A stretch of DNA of 64,000 nt from NCBI RefSeq assembly GCF_905220415.1, contig NC_059539.1:1302001-1366000 (forward strand), written 5' to 3'. Position numbers and translations under genes: made by a program. Source of the stretch: Colias croceus (Eukaryota; Arthropoda; Insecta; Lepidoptera; Pieridae). Below, one piece after another: positions 36,155 through 47,957 of the stretch (within the stretch, counting starts at the first letter, position 1; each line of letters starts with the position of its first letter). The notes under the pieces are model-generated. The model had not been told where the DNA came from and made no database searches. It saw only the letters and a list, made by a program, of their open reading frames with translations.

Positions 36155-38614
36155 ATGGCAACGCCTTCGACTGAATGGTCTAATGCTGATGTCTTGGAGT
36201 TTATCGAGTTATACCAAGGAGAACCAGCGTTGTGGGACTCCACTAGTAAGTTGCACAAAAACAGAAATGCTTTGGCGGATGCTTGGGAACGAATACGCGC
36301 CTCTTTTAGCTTATCTGGCGTCACTATTGCTGAATTAAAAAGAAAAAAGGAGTCATTAATGACGACTTATAGATATCATTTAAATAAGAAGAAGAGATCC
36401 ATTAAATCAGGTGCTGGGCGGAACGAAGTCTATGAAACTAATTGGTTCGCATTCCAAGCTATGGATTGCTTTTTGGGACAAAATTATGAGTGCAAACCTA
36501 CACAGGATACGGAGGTTAGTTACAATAAAAAAGTCATTTTTCTTCTTAGTTAAAATAAAATTTATTAAATTTTAAGTAAAGTAAGACTTATCTACAAACA
36601 CCTTACATGAATGGTGCGCGTCAACGCAAAGTTGTCTCCTCCATAGTTGTCTCCTACCTATATCACTATAGTAAACTACTCTAACTACTAACTATAAAAG
36701 ATTTAAGGAATTAAAATTGTGAAGCCAATGTTGCAACGTCATTTCCTTCTAGAAAAAGTACCTCTAAAATGTACCTACATTAGAAACAATAAATTTTACG
36801 AGTTGGAAAAGGAATTACAGAAGTGCAAAAGGGCAACTGTTGCCATCGAGCTTTTATTATTTTAATGGGTTTAGTTAAAGTTAAAATTTATTTTTGATTT
36901 CCACTATTTATTAAGACTAGTGGACGCCACGCGGTTTCACCCGCGTAATTCCCGTTCCCGTGGGAGTTCGGGAATGAAATATAGCCTATGTTACTTCCTG
37001 ATAATGTAGCTATCCTAGGCTGAAAGAATTTTTCAAATCGGTCCAGTAGTTTCGGAGCCTATTCAATTCAAACAAACAAACAAACAAATCTTTCCTCTTT
37101 ATAATATGTATTAAGTATAGACAAAACATACTTGAATATTCAATTATTATTGAATGAAATAATTAGCGAACTCCTCTCTTACATCTAAAGCACTAGCCCG
37201 CGGCCTAATAGGAAGTCTCTCAAGTGGTCCGAATGCATCGGCATTTTGGTACTGCTGTCTCCAGGCTCCTTCACGCAATTCACCATTTTCCATATAATCA
37301 AAAGTTCCTTCTGAGGCATATAGAGGCCTAGAGGAACGGCTGTTTTTTAAAAAATTATGTAAATAGATACAAGTTAAAGTTATTACTTTTGCTTGCTCGG
37401 GCTGTAAAAATAGTGGTGCTCTAAATACTCGAAATATCGATGACATGGTCCCGAAAGCATTTTCAACTACAACTCGAGCACGAGATAACCTTTTATTGAA
37501 TATTCTGTTCTTGCTGCCATGTGGTGGATTGCCCGGATATGGTTTCATTATCTTAGTAGACAGTGCAAACGCGCTATCACCAATAAACACATAAGGGCAT
37601 TTTGTCAAACGTCCTGGAAGACAGGATTCCGTAGGAAAATTTGTGTTATTACCATATATTTTTTCCATTAAAGCACTGTTATTAAAAACACCTCCATCGC
37701 TAATCCTTCCCTGACAACCCACATTAGCAAACATAAAATTGTAGTTGCTGTCTACAACTGCTAGCAGAACGATACTGAAGTATTGTTTGTAGTTGTAATA
37801 ATCGGATCCACTGTGAATAGGTGATTGCATTCGAACGTGCTTTCCGTCTATACTTCCTAGACAGTGCGGGAATTGCCACCTTTCTTGAAACTGCGAGGCA
37901 ATCTGTTGCCACTGTTCTGCCGTGGTGGGCCACTGAAAAAAAAACCATATTATTATAAGTATGGATTTATTTCATAGCACATAGTAGCATAGGTACCTAA
38001 ACAATGCAACTAAATATGGTATGTTTCTCTTTTTTCAGCCTCCAGATATACAACCAGAGGAGTCAGCTAGTACTTCATATCAAGAATCTGTGGCACAAGA
38101 AAATACTCAAAAAAATACTGACCCAATCAGACCAGGGCAATCAATATCACAGACGCAAAAAAGAAGGAATACCTTTGAAATTAAAGAAGTGAAAACCCAA
38201 ATGGATGAAGCCTTTAAAGCAATAACTGTCGCGTCAAAGCGTCAGCAAGATTATGACGACACCGATTTTTTTTGTCAGATGCTGGCGAAAAAAATGAAAA
38301 AAATGGATGAACAGAAACGTGATAAATTAATGTACGATATTCATACTCTTGTTTATAATTCGAACTATAACGAGTTTCAAACATCGTCTAATTCCACGCC
38401 TGTATACAGTAGTTCCAGTGCTGAGTACTACGCACCCGCGCCCCCTAATACAGTTGTAGACTATTCATATAATGACCTTCCTACATTCACTAAACAAACG
38501 GCGGCGCCGACGTATACTTCTCAGACCACCGCCCCAAAAAAGGAAATTAATATAATAAGTTCTCAAATAATAAAAAAAGCGTTTGAAATGAGCAATGAAA
38601 CTGATAAAATTTAA
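36155..38614 (+). CDS. Harbinger-encoded MADF/BESS-domain DNA-binding protein
   Basis: Two exons (36155-36514 and 38039-38614) join in phase 0 to give 311 residues. Exon 1 encodes an MADF domain of the Myb/SANT type: VLEFIELYQGEPALWD, AWERI and a basic LKRKKESLMTTYRYHL helix. Exon 2 ends in a BESS-like helix pair (FFCQMLAKKMKKMDEQKRDK then LMYDIHTLVYNSNY) and a Ser/Thr/Tyr-rich tail. Such partners help PIF/Harbinger transposases enter the nucleus and bind the ends. Its intron contains the catalytic exon of the transposase on the other strand. Start chosen because it begins the domain in good context (CGCAATGG). Confidence 0.85.
36917..37121 (-). mobile_element. Helitron-like copy inside the Harbinger element
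   Basis: CTAG with CACGCGGTTTCACCCGCG at the left is the reversed 3' hairpin; CCGTTCCCGTGGGA is shared with other copies. It lies in the partner gene's intron and 25 bp beyond the transposase stop codon, so it may alter the transposase mRNA 3' end. Confidence 0.7.
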
Positions 38615-39398
38615 GTTTATGTAAAGACGATACAAATATTATAAACCGTCCATAGTATTAAGTGATATAATAAATAAATAATTAAAAAGTGAGAAACAAT
38701 ACAAAGTGATAAATAATTATAATTACTGATTAAAGTTTTAAATATAATACTTAAATAAATGTTTTTTTTTTTTATTTCCTTACCTTGACTTCATCTTGAA
38801 GAACAATAACAATCGCTTTACAAACTTCTGGCACGATTTTTGATATTATTTGGCTGGATATTTTAAAAAGAAAATGAAGTGATTTATATGTATCTCCTGT
38901 AGCAAGAAATCTTAAAGTTACAGCCAACCGGACTTTAGGTGGAATGGCTTTTCTCCAATATGTATCTTTCTTTGCTATGATTGGGCTAATTTTTTCTAGT
39001 AAATATTCAAAATCAGATGATGACATTCTGCAGAAATTTTCAAATTGTCCTGATGGCTCATGAAGCAGCTCCGCCAAAAACTCACTTCCGTGTCTATAAA
39101 AACACAGATGCATAGTTAGCAAAATACATAAAGGTACTTGTATAAATATATTGCGAATGAAAATATTTTATTTCTGTAGTAATAAATATAATGTAACTTA
39201 CGTTAATCCTGAAGTGTGCATTTTTAGCATCCACCACCGCCTTTTCTTCCGTTGATTACTTGTCTGATGCAAGTAATAAGCATATGTACCTAGTCCGTAC
39301 GCGTAAGCCGCTAGTCCAAATAAATTATCGTCCATCGTCTTCGCTTCTCTGCTACCACGTTTGGGACTGGCCCAATGAGCTAGTCTGTTTCCATTCAT
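37147..39398 (-). CDS. PIF/Harbinger transposase (DDE_Tnp_4 type)
   Basis: Three exons on the minus strand (39398-39202, 39093-38784, 37932-37147) join in phase to give 430 residues without stops. Donors are GTAAGT and GTAAGG; acceptors are TATAG and TTCAG. The likely catalytic triad is D198 in GSIDGKHV, D288 in IGDSAFAL and E326 in VVENAFG, spaced as in HARBI1-type enzymes. The N-terminal part (LAVTLRFLATGDTYKSLHFLF) is the helical region preceding the nuclease fold. The enzyme cuts and pastes the element at TWA-type sites. Intron 2 contains exon 2 of the MADF gene on the opposite strand. An alternative start is the Met at about 39335. Confidence 0.85.
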
Positions 39399-39600
39399 TG
39401 GTTACAAAGTTGACATTGAAGCCAATGTATAGTGCAGTAGTTTGATCATTTCAAATTATAGCCAATATTGGACGCAAAGTTGAATCCAATGTGTGGCCGC
39501 GGCTTAAAGATCTTTCCCCAAAATAAAATTATATTTAGGTATTCAAGTCACAAATTTTAATAGATGCTGATACAAAAATTTTAAAGTGATAAACAAATAA

Positions 39601-39606
39601 TTTATT
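39601..39606 (-). terminator. Candidate polyadenylation signal of the HRI kinase gene
   Basis: AATAAA on the minus strand about 270 bp beyond the stop codon. A second TTTATT (plus strand) lies near 39640. Motif evidence only. Confidence 0.35.
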
Positions 39607-39871
39607 ATTGTTGTATTCGGCAGTGAATTTCAATTTAATTTTATTTCAAAAATATTTCAATTTTTATCTCTACCGTTGTGGGTAATTCAATTTTGGAAAT
39701 TTTTAACTATCAATTTTAGAATTTGTGACAAAATTGTGAAAATCCTAGTTGGTTATGCATATGTTTTAAAAAAAACATGTGTTAAGTGCAACTTTAAAGT
39801 GTTTTTTTTATATACCAAGTAGTACTTAAAAACACTCCGTCAAACCACAACACTATCACAACACACAGGTA

Positions 39872-42800
39872 CTAGGAACGATGATTAAACTTAGCGAGCA
39901 TCATTTTTAACTGCGCTATTTCATCATCTTTTGCCGCCAATTTTTCCCGCAACGACTTAATGGTCTCATCTTTGCTGTCACACAACGTTTTCAGTTCGTC
40001 CAAGAGTTGTCCAGTATCGAGTCGCTTCCCGGGTCTCCGTTGCACCAGTTTTCCGATAATGTGAGCTATTTTTGGGTAATGCGCCGTTAAATGAGCGGGA
40101 ATCTGACCTTTACGTAGATCTGTGATCGTTTTCACGCGTTCCATGTCTGTACTGAACGGTTCCACCATTTCTAGCAGAATGATGCCGAGGGAGTACATGT
40201 CGCTCTGAAAATGATGAAAAAATATTTTTAATTCAGAAAAAAAAAATTTTTTCAATTGATTCGGAATCCTTATGGTAATTGAGAAGTTTTGTTGATAACC
40301 ATAATTATTAATCTTGTTATAGGATAATGTTAAAAGATTTACATATATTTGGTTTTGTTTGTTTGTTTAAGCAGGCTCTAAAACTATGCATTTGATTGTA
40401 ACTATTTTTGTATTTTTCACTAATAGTCAGATTTTTCTCTAATAAATTATCCGGAAACAAATAAGATATAATTTTTTTCTAAGCTAAGCCATAAACAAAA
40501 AAATAATGTTAACCAAAGTGGAAAAAATTGTTTTTTTTTTTGCGTGCACTGTTTAAATCGCTATAGATACGGTTTAATAATGTCCTAATGAGTTGTAGGG
40601 CTATTAAAATAACAGCACATAATATAAAAATAAAAATAAATTTTTCTGTTCCGTTATGAAAAATTAAATAAAAATACATACCTTTGGATTACACTGTCCC
40701 TCCAGTTGTTCTGGAGCGGCATACAGATGCGTGCCCAGTGCCAATCCACTGTGCGACTGCTGCAACGGACAAGCCAGGCCAAAATCACCCAGTTGTACTA
40801 TCAGCCCACTCTCACTCTCACCCACAAACACATTACTTGGCTTCACGTCATGGTGGATCACACCCTTCGAATGTATGTAGTGCAGTCCCCGGACCAACTG
40901 CGTGAACATGTCCACGATAACATCTATACGCGTCCAAGCGACGGGATACGTTACGTCCGGTATATGCGTGTCGAAGCTTCCAGAATCATTCGAATCGGAG
41001 TGTTGGAGGACCAACTCATCGGAGCCCTTTCTAGCCAACGTCATGTGACTGTTGCGCTCGTCCAGCCACTGCTTCAACGTCTGCTTACAGTACGTCATTT
41101 GTATGTAGAGAGTCGCCCATTTTAAGTTAACCCGTGAACAATTTTCATACTCCTCGCTAGTTAAGAACTTGCATATAGCGTTGTGTTCTGCGGACGGCGG
41201 TTCGTCTTCACTCTCGCTTTCATCCAGATCGGAATTGTCATTTTCGAAACTCTCCGAATTCTCGAAAGATATAACAAAGTCCGATTGACTATGCTGCTTT
41301 GTCAGATCTTTGGAATTGTATGTTTTGAAGGACTTCATCATATTTGTATATACTGAAGAAACTCTATTGGAGCTCAAGTCCTCGCTATCTGTATCCATGT
41401 GGAATTTACGCTTCTTCTTCACTGTAGATTCAATTAAAGGTTCTAGCCAAGCAGCTTTGTAGTTAACTATGTTTGGATGATTGAGACTGGCTATAGTTTT
41501 GACTTCCGCGAGATGTGTCATGATTGAGTTTACATCGGAGGATTTTATGAAGACTTTCTTCACAGCGTATTCAACGCCGTCGAGTCTGTGTCGCGCTTTG
41601 AACACGCTGCCAAATCCTCCACCAGCGATGAAGTACAGTTCCTCGAATTCCTTGTGATATCGCGACCATTCGAGACCTGATCTTGTTAGGGGCCATGTAG
41701 CTGGTAGAGTTATTGGTATTTCTGAACCACTAGCTATTGTAACCAGCTGGTACAAGGCACGTTGGTACTGGCTCCTCATGACTTCAAACTCACCCATTGC
41801 ATAGGAATCGTCTATCAGCTTCATGCTGTGTAACTTCTCGCATATTGTGTTGTAAAGTTGGTTTGCTTTGGAAGAATCTTTTTCCAGGAGTGTACAGAGT
41901 TGCTTGACCAGGGATTGAACAAGTAGACTAATGGGTGTAGTGGCGGTGGAGTTGATAAGGTCAATCTGTTGCATACTGTGTTGTAAGACGGAGTCATGGT
42001 GACTGTTGTGAGCTAAACCTGGAAAGAAAAACAATTTAGTTTTAATATTTTGTTGAATGAATTGCACATTTTATTACAATAATAAATGGATTATTATAGA
42101 ACGCTAGGAATAAATGCCAATTATATTAACAAATTTTATCTAGTTCTAATAAAGAATTCAAGATACAATTTCAATGTAGTATATCTGAAACTACATGTTG
42201 ATAGTATTTTCTAGTATTTAGTTTTACGCAAGTATTATACATTTAGAAATTAAAGATTTTTAACGGATTTTTAACTGTTAAAACCAGTCTCCCCATGATC
42301 ACACTCGCTGTAAAGTGTGTGAAATGTCGGGAAAATAATATAATGAATAAATTGCATTTAAAATCCATTCAAAATCTTTAATTTTTTAACATGTTGATGT
42401 TACTTACATAGAGCTGTATTATACATCTTAATTATTTATAATATTAGTTTAAAGAACAAGCACTCTGAAATCACCTATTTTCACAAAATATTATAAGCAA
42501 CTAGTTAATTCATTATAGTAATGTTGCAACCTATAGAACATTCTACTTGATAGTGGTTAATGTGGTTAGGTTACATTACATAATGTACTTGGTTGTGTAC
42601 AAGTAGGTGTAGATAAAAAAGAAAACAAAAATAACAGGATTGAAAATTGAACTATAAATTGAGATTTATTTATAAACTAGCTTACCGACCGCGGCTTCGC
42701 CCGCTTTGTCTAAAACCTAATAAATTATATACTAAAACCTTCCTCTATTAAAAAAAACCGCATCAAAATCCGTTGCGTAGTTTTAAAGATTTAAGCATAC

Positions 42801-43685
42801 AAAGGGACAGAGAAACGACTTTGTTTTATACTATGTAGTGATAGTTTAAGTATAGGTTTACATTTTACAACATTAACCACATAATGGCAAATTGATAAAT
42901 TGATAATCAAGAGTAACTTAAAAAATGCACAAAGTTCAAATAATCATTTTATATTACTTTGCCGAGTTTAAATATTAAAAATATATCAATACTGAATTAT
43001 TATAAAACTGAAGAGCTTGTTTATTGGCTTGGACGTTCTTATCTCAGGAACTATCCATATTTCTTGAGAAATTTAAAGATATTTGATTACTTTAGTATCA
43101 AAAATTGTAAAAGTATTTTTTATTGACATAAGTGTATATAATGTAAGTTTAATTACACAATTACAAGACAAATTACATATCGGTATATTAATGTTAGTTT
43201 CTCAAGCGTGTATTATCTTCCCAACGTGACATTGGCAGAATTGTACTCAAACAAAATTGCCACCCTTCGAAAAATTGAATTGAATTGACAAATTACATAA
43301 ATAGAGGTTAGGTTAAAATGAAAAGTGTTACTATCTTGGATAAGATTACATATAAAAAGAAAAATCACAATGTAATTGTAAACAAAATTAATATTTTGTT
43401 ACAAAAAAAATAAAAATATCAGAATGTAAGTGGCTGAACACACTAAATACATTATTCAATATTGCTTTAGACCATAAGTACAGTAGTAGGTACCGTTACT
43501 ACATTAAAATTCAACAAATTCTGTTTGTTATTTTCCTGAAGGTAGGTTTCAAGGTTACAATATCGAGATAATATTACACGCATAATCATATTCAGTAACT
43601 TGCATGCAATTAATATTATTTATTTACCTAAATCAAACGATTTCACGGTGGTTAAAGCTTCCCATTTATCCTTTTTACTGCCCAT
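39872..43685 (-). CDS. EIF2AK1: eIF2-alpha kinase of the HRI type (EIF2AK1-like)
   Basis: Three minus-strand exons (43685-43628, 42018-40682, 40204-39872) join in phase (58+1337+333 nt) to give 575 residues, a normal HRI length. The glycine loop is GGGFGSVF (about 152-159), the ATP lysine lies in YAVKKV (about 173), the catalytic loop is IHHDVKPSNVF (D about 410), then GDFGLACP (D about 431) and APEQLEG. A long acidic, serine-rich insert (about 213-315) splits the N-lobe, the hallmark of eIF2-alpha kinases. There is no dsRNA-binding, transmembrane or HisRS-like region, so HRI fits better than PKR, PERK or GCN2. It phosphorylates eIF2-alpha under haem loss, oxidative or mitochondrial stress. 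The C-terminus ends in a predicted coiled coil (SLREKLAAKDDEIAQLKMML). Confidence 0.93.
42200..42400. repeat. Diverged copy of the 44257-44424 hairpin repeat
   Basis: ACGCAAGTATTATACATTTA, GAAATTAAAGATTTTTAACG and the centre CGCTGTAAAGTGTGTGAAATGTCGGG-type text (in parts) match the element at 44257-44424, in HRI intron 1. Confidence 0.6.
42677..42832 (-). mobile_element. Helitron-like copy in HRI intron 1
   Basis: CTAG plus CCGCGGCTTCGCCCGC at the left, and internal AATCCGTTGCGTAGTTTTAA; the same family occurs at 59290-59493 in the opposite orientation. Confidence 0.6.
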
Positions 43686-44256
43686 TTTTAGTTTCCTTGC
43701 TCGTGTGGATTAGGATGATGAAACCACGATTTCCATTCGTTAAAGTTTATTTTAGACATGATCAAGCAGTGATCCGTCCACTATGTAATTTATTCCATAA
43801 TGAAGACATTTTATATATATTTAAATGAAACAATTATCAAAATAAAAATCACACAATCACACAAATCACAAGCACGTCACAATTTCACTTACTCTATGAT
43901 TTCACTATAACCAAAACCATAGACAATATTGAGTTCAGTATAGACATTTGACAGCATTTGACATTATTATTTTTCTTTGACCACAGATAAAGACATTAGA
44001 CATTGAGATAATATTACAGTACTCACTACTCTGTCAGAACTCAGAAGATGTTTAGAAATGTATTGTATTTTAAACGCTGTCTGATGTATGCTGTCCGCTG
44101 TGTATGTAATTATTATTTAAGTTACGCTTAGTGCTTGAAAAAAGGAGATGATAAAATTAATTTAATATTTCTATTCTAATCTAATATAATATTTACAATT
44201 TACCTACCAGATTCTCATTCTGTGGTCCATCGTGATCTACCCTAATAACTGTTCAG

Positions 44257-44424
44257 TAGAAATTAAAGACTTTTTAACGGATTTTAAACGCGATTTATTC
44301 ATTCTAGAGCGTGGTCACGGGGAGACCTCCCGTGACCACGCTCGCTGTAAAGTGTTCGAAACGTCGGGAAAATAATAGAATGAATAAATCGCGTTTAAAA
44401 TCCGTTAAAAAGTCTTTAATTTCT
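44257..44424. repeat. Nested double hairpin repeat, possibly Penelope-like element derived
   Basis: Outer arms of about 48 bp (TAGAAATTAAAGACTTTTTA at the left, mirrored at the right end) are near-perfect reverse complements. The loop contains a second hairpin (GAGCGTGGTCACGGG mirrored by CCCGTGACCACGCTC). The stretch CGAAACGTCGGG inside recalls text seen in Penelope-like elements. No coding sequence. A diverged copy is at 42200-42400. Confidence 0.65.
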
Positions 44425-45370
44425 AAATGTATAATACTCGCGTAAAATCAAACCCTAGAAAAAACTGTTCAGTAGCTTATAGGCCGAGAGATACTGACAC
44501 AAAAATTCGGGTCATTTGTAACAGGATGGCAGTTCTACAGGGGTCTTAGTACGCAATGACAAAATGAAAAATAATGGTCAGAACGCTGGTACCGGCGGAC
44601 TAGTCGCGTGGGCGTTAGTCGAACTCGTCGGAAAAATAATGAAAGTCAAACGATTTGTAACACAAAAATTTTAGAATTTACCGATAGCCCGTAAAAAGAT
44701 CTAGGCGGTAGTGACATGCCATACTTTTCCGGTGTGACTTGGTAATAGTAAAGTTATAGCCCGCCATACCGACGCGAATGCGTTGATTTAAAAAAAACAA
44801 TTCAACCATTTGTACCAGGCTAACTTTTGCACAGGTAACCATCGTCGTGCAGCCATTTACTAAAATCGGTACCTTTTTATCCGGTAAATCCCACAGGAAT
44901 GGGAACTATGCGGGTTGTTTTTAAAAAAACTCATGTACATAATATATTAACTATGTATGTACAGTGTATACTATGAGAACTGTCATATTTTAATCAACTG
45001 TTTAATTTTCACTTATGTACACCAATGTACACATTTAAAATAACTTATAAGTATGTCAAATTTTTTCCAAATAAAAATTCACTTTCTTTGATCGAATGTA
45101 TTTATTAGCTACAAGCTATGCTACAAGAACAAAAAAAAACGTAAAAATTAAAATAACCATGTTACTCAGGGTTAATAAATAATAAAAAATAATAATAAAA
45201 TAAGCCCTTAGATTACAAAATAAAGTACAGATGGAGCATGACAACCGCCCGTCGCCCTTGTCAAAGAAAATACGAAATCAAAAACAAATACGTCGCTGCA
45301 CCAGTGCTATAGCGCATATAGTGTCATGCAATACGTCAAAAAGGGTTTGCAATTTAAGTAAAAAAATGCC
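44425..45370. other. Non-coding DNA
   Basis: A mildly GC-rich stretch (44460-44880) without a recognised gene, then AT-rich DNA. A trace of a Helitron-like copy is seen near 44885-44935. Confidence 0.3.
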
Positions 45371-45640
45371 GTCTTGTGATAATAAAACGCTGTAAAATTT
45401 GTTCCCGAAAACAAAAAAAAAGATAAAACATCGTTTCACAGGTTTTCTGTAGATAATTTGGCTGATTTATTTCTTTAATACGAATAATGATTTTACAGAT
45501 ATGAAGGAATACAAAACTTCAACGTATGTTGCCAGTATTTTGAAAATGAATTTGCCATTTTTATTGGTAAAACGGTAAAATGGTTAAAAGATCTTCAGGG
45601 TAATGCTGTTGGATTTTTCGATCGTGAATGTGATTATTTG
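45371..45640 (+). pseudogene. Relic of a THAP-domain gene
   Basis: Pieces in shifting frames read MPSCDNKT, then KTSFHRFSVDNLADLF, then NFNVCCQYFENEFAIF. The order resembles a THAP zinc finger (C-x-C start, F-H-R-F, later C-x2-[H] F-E). The second His is replaced by Tyr (CCQYFE) and stops interrupt all frames. It may be linked to the P-element-type gene downstream, but is on the other strand. Confidence 0.4.
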
Positions 45641-45989
45641 TATAGTGCACTAAAGGTTCATGATAATTATTAGATTATTTTAATAAGCATAATACATTAT
45701 TTTGTTACTTTTATAAAGCTTAAAAACGTCATAGTCGTTTTCGCTAGCGATTTAATTTATGTGAACTCCATGATGGATATGATGAAAATAAAATGTCCCG
45801 TATTCTCGACTAAAAACTACCGCTATTCGTATTCATATATTATGAAAAATAAAAAATAATATAATTATTATAGTTAATATTGAAACTTTTTTTATGTAAT
45901 TTATTTAATAAAAAATTGAATACAATTATTTTGTCCATATATAACTTTAGTAGGCAGGTAGGTCTTTATGTAATAAAAGAATTTAAATA

Positions 45990-46165
45990 AAAATTAAAAC
46001 TTGACTTCTCATTTATGTATATAGCCTACGTCACTACCGCCACTAACATAATAATTCAGATCATTGCAATGAAACCTCACAACTCAAAATCGGTCCAACG
46101 GTTTATACTGCAGGGCGTGTCAAAGAAATATTATACATACATACATAAACTCGAAAAACATAACC
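45990..46165. repeat. Probable non-LTR/RTE 3' end fragment
   Basis: AAAATCGGTCCAACGGTTTA, a short ACATACATACAT run and AAACTCGAAAAACATAACCC resemble the conserved 3' ends of insect RTE-type elements. No coding remains. Confidence 0.45.
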
Positions 46166-47306
46166 CTCTTTTTTCCGTAGTCGGGGAAAAATTTGGGAAA
46201 TTTTTCAATATCTGGCAACATTACACGCACACAGAAGCACCGTGTACGTACAGTGCAGCGGCGAAATGACAGCACACATAGCTTTATTGAAAATGACGAT
46301 AAATTATTCGGTTTAGTTCGGCAACGCTCCATCTGTCTTTTATTTTGTAATCTAAGAATAAGCCTTTATTACTGTTTAAAATGTACAACTTATTATGTAT
46401 TACAAAGGTATTACAATAAATTTACAGTTTTTGTTAGCTTTTGAGCCGTATTATTGACAGAGAATTCTAATATCGTAGGCAAACAATTTTCATTTCTACT
46501 TATTTTGAATTCTGCATGGACTAATAGTTTTTAATATGCGGACATAAATGTATATGCTGTTTGATTGTTATTAAATCCTCCCATGGATCGGATGGCACCA
46601 AAAAAAATTTATATATGGTCCTGTGACAATTTTTATAGAGGAAGAAAGTAAAATTCAGGTTTAGAATCATTTACAAATATTTTGTATTTTGTCGTTAATG
46701 AATAAAACAGATTTTATACAAATTTTAAATCCAAGAATACCAGTTTTTGTCTAGAATCTAGCACAAAAGTGCCATCCAATAATTTCAGACGATTAATATA
46801 ATCATCGATTTCCAGCATTTTGGCTCTGCTTTCTGAAATATTCTTCGAATTTAAAATAAAAAAAGCTAAATTTCGTGAGTTCATTATATAATCAAACAAG
46901 TCATTAATTGTTCATAAAAACTTTATTGTGGCTTCACAGTTTTCGAACTCTAAATTTTTTTTGCATGTTTGCAGAGCGTCCGCTACATACTAACTCAATA
47001 TACTGCGTTGCCAATTTTACTATCATTTTCTGATTTTCATAATTTACATGTGCCACAGCGAGTTTGTTAGCTGCATGTAAACCTTCAATGGCTTGTAACT
47101 CAAGCAATCGCTCTACAAATATCCAGGAAATTTTATTTCCTTCGCTGTCTAAAAAAACTTTTTTGTCACCCCATGCATTTCTTATAAGTTTCATATTGTG
47201 CCAGGGGTCGTACATGATGGCGACTTCTTGTTTATCAACTTTAAAATGGGTCACCAAATTTTCTTTTTTTAAATTGCAGCCTAATTTTGTAACCATTGCC
47301 GTATTA

Positions 47307-47957
47307 TGCCGGCACTACACATAGGCCAACGCGTTGGCGAGCGCGTTGGCACATGCACTTGTCCAATGTGTAGAACGGGCGTTCGCGCGCTGGTGGTAGG
47401 TATTTGAACGTTGGCCAGCGCGCTTGCGAGCTTGCCGCGCGGTGTCGGAACCATCAAAGGACACTTGTCGCAAGCTTGGCGCACCATCCACACATTGGCC
47501 GCGCGATCAGTTTGACTGTAGCAGCGATCAGGAGTGCACGTTTTTTTCTTGCGGCGAATTAACACCTAACTTGACAAAATGGCGAACAATATGAGTAACG
47601 AGGAAACATTTAAATTTATTGAGCTCTATCAGAGTTAAAACTGCCTGTGGAACCCAAAAAATAAGTACCATAAAAATAAAAATGTTGTATGTATTAAAAG
47701 TGCCAAATAAATAAGGTTCTTGGACATGCCGTTTTCCTCACAATGTTTTACTTCACAAAGAGCATCCTACTTTAATATTATAAATGTGAAAGTGTGTTTA
47801 TTTCTTTGTTTGTTACATCCATTTTGAATCCGTCCGCACATTGGCTCGAACCAAACCATACTGAACGACCTTCCAATGTGTGGATTACTCACAAGCGCGT
47901 TTGCAAGCGCACCGCTAGCGCGCTGGCGAATGCGCTGGCCTATGTGTAGAGGCGACA
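47307..47957. mobile_element. Harbinger-derived element inserted in the P-element-like gene
   Basis: Terminal repeats pair TGCCGGCACTACACATAGGC with the reversed right end TGTCGCCTCTACACATAGGC. TTA flanks both sides (47304-47306 and 47958-47960). Removing the element plus one TTA joins the host frame as APSNTAMVTKLG. Both ends are packed with GCGCGTTGGC-type words, and the middle holds a MADF-domain relic. Confidence 0.85.
47579..47690 (+). pseudogene. MADF-domain relic of a Harbinger partner gene
   Basis: ATG at 47579 starts MANNMSNEETFKFIELYQS, then an in-frame stop, then NCLWNPKNKYHKNKN. This matches the MADF start of the intact partner protein (FIELYQGEPALWDSTSKLHKNRN). The rest is lost. 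It shows that this small element descends from a two-gene Harbinger parent. Confidence 0.75.

Larger units (their letters stand above)
35858..39504. mobile_element. Apparently complete PIF/Harbinger DNA transposon (3,647 bp)
   Basis: A perfect 19-bp terminal inverted repeat (AGCCGCGGCCACACATTGG) bounds the element, with the target duplication TAA at 35855-35857 and 39505-39507. It encodes a transposase (minus) and a MADF/BESS DNA-binding partner (plus), the two-gene layout known for PIF/Harbinger elements. Both genes read through without stops and with in-phase splice sites. CCAAT/ATTGG words are crowded within about 150 bp of each end. A Helitron-like copy (36917-37121) has inserted beside the transposase stop, so the element is not brand new. 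Confidence 0.9.

Noticed and set aside
40684..41125. Plus-strand frames within the HRI kinase exon
   Set aside because: Antisense shadows of a well-supported kinase exon.
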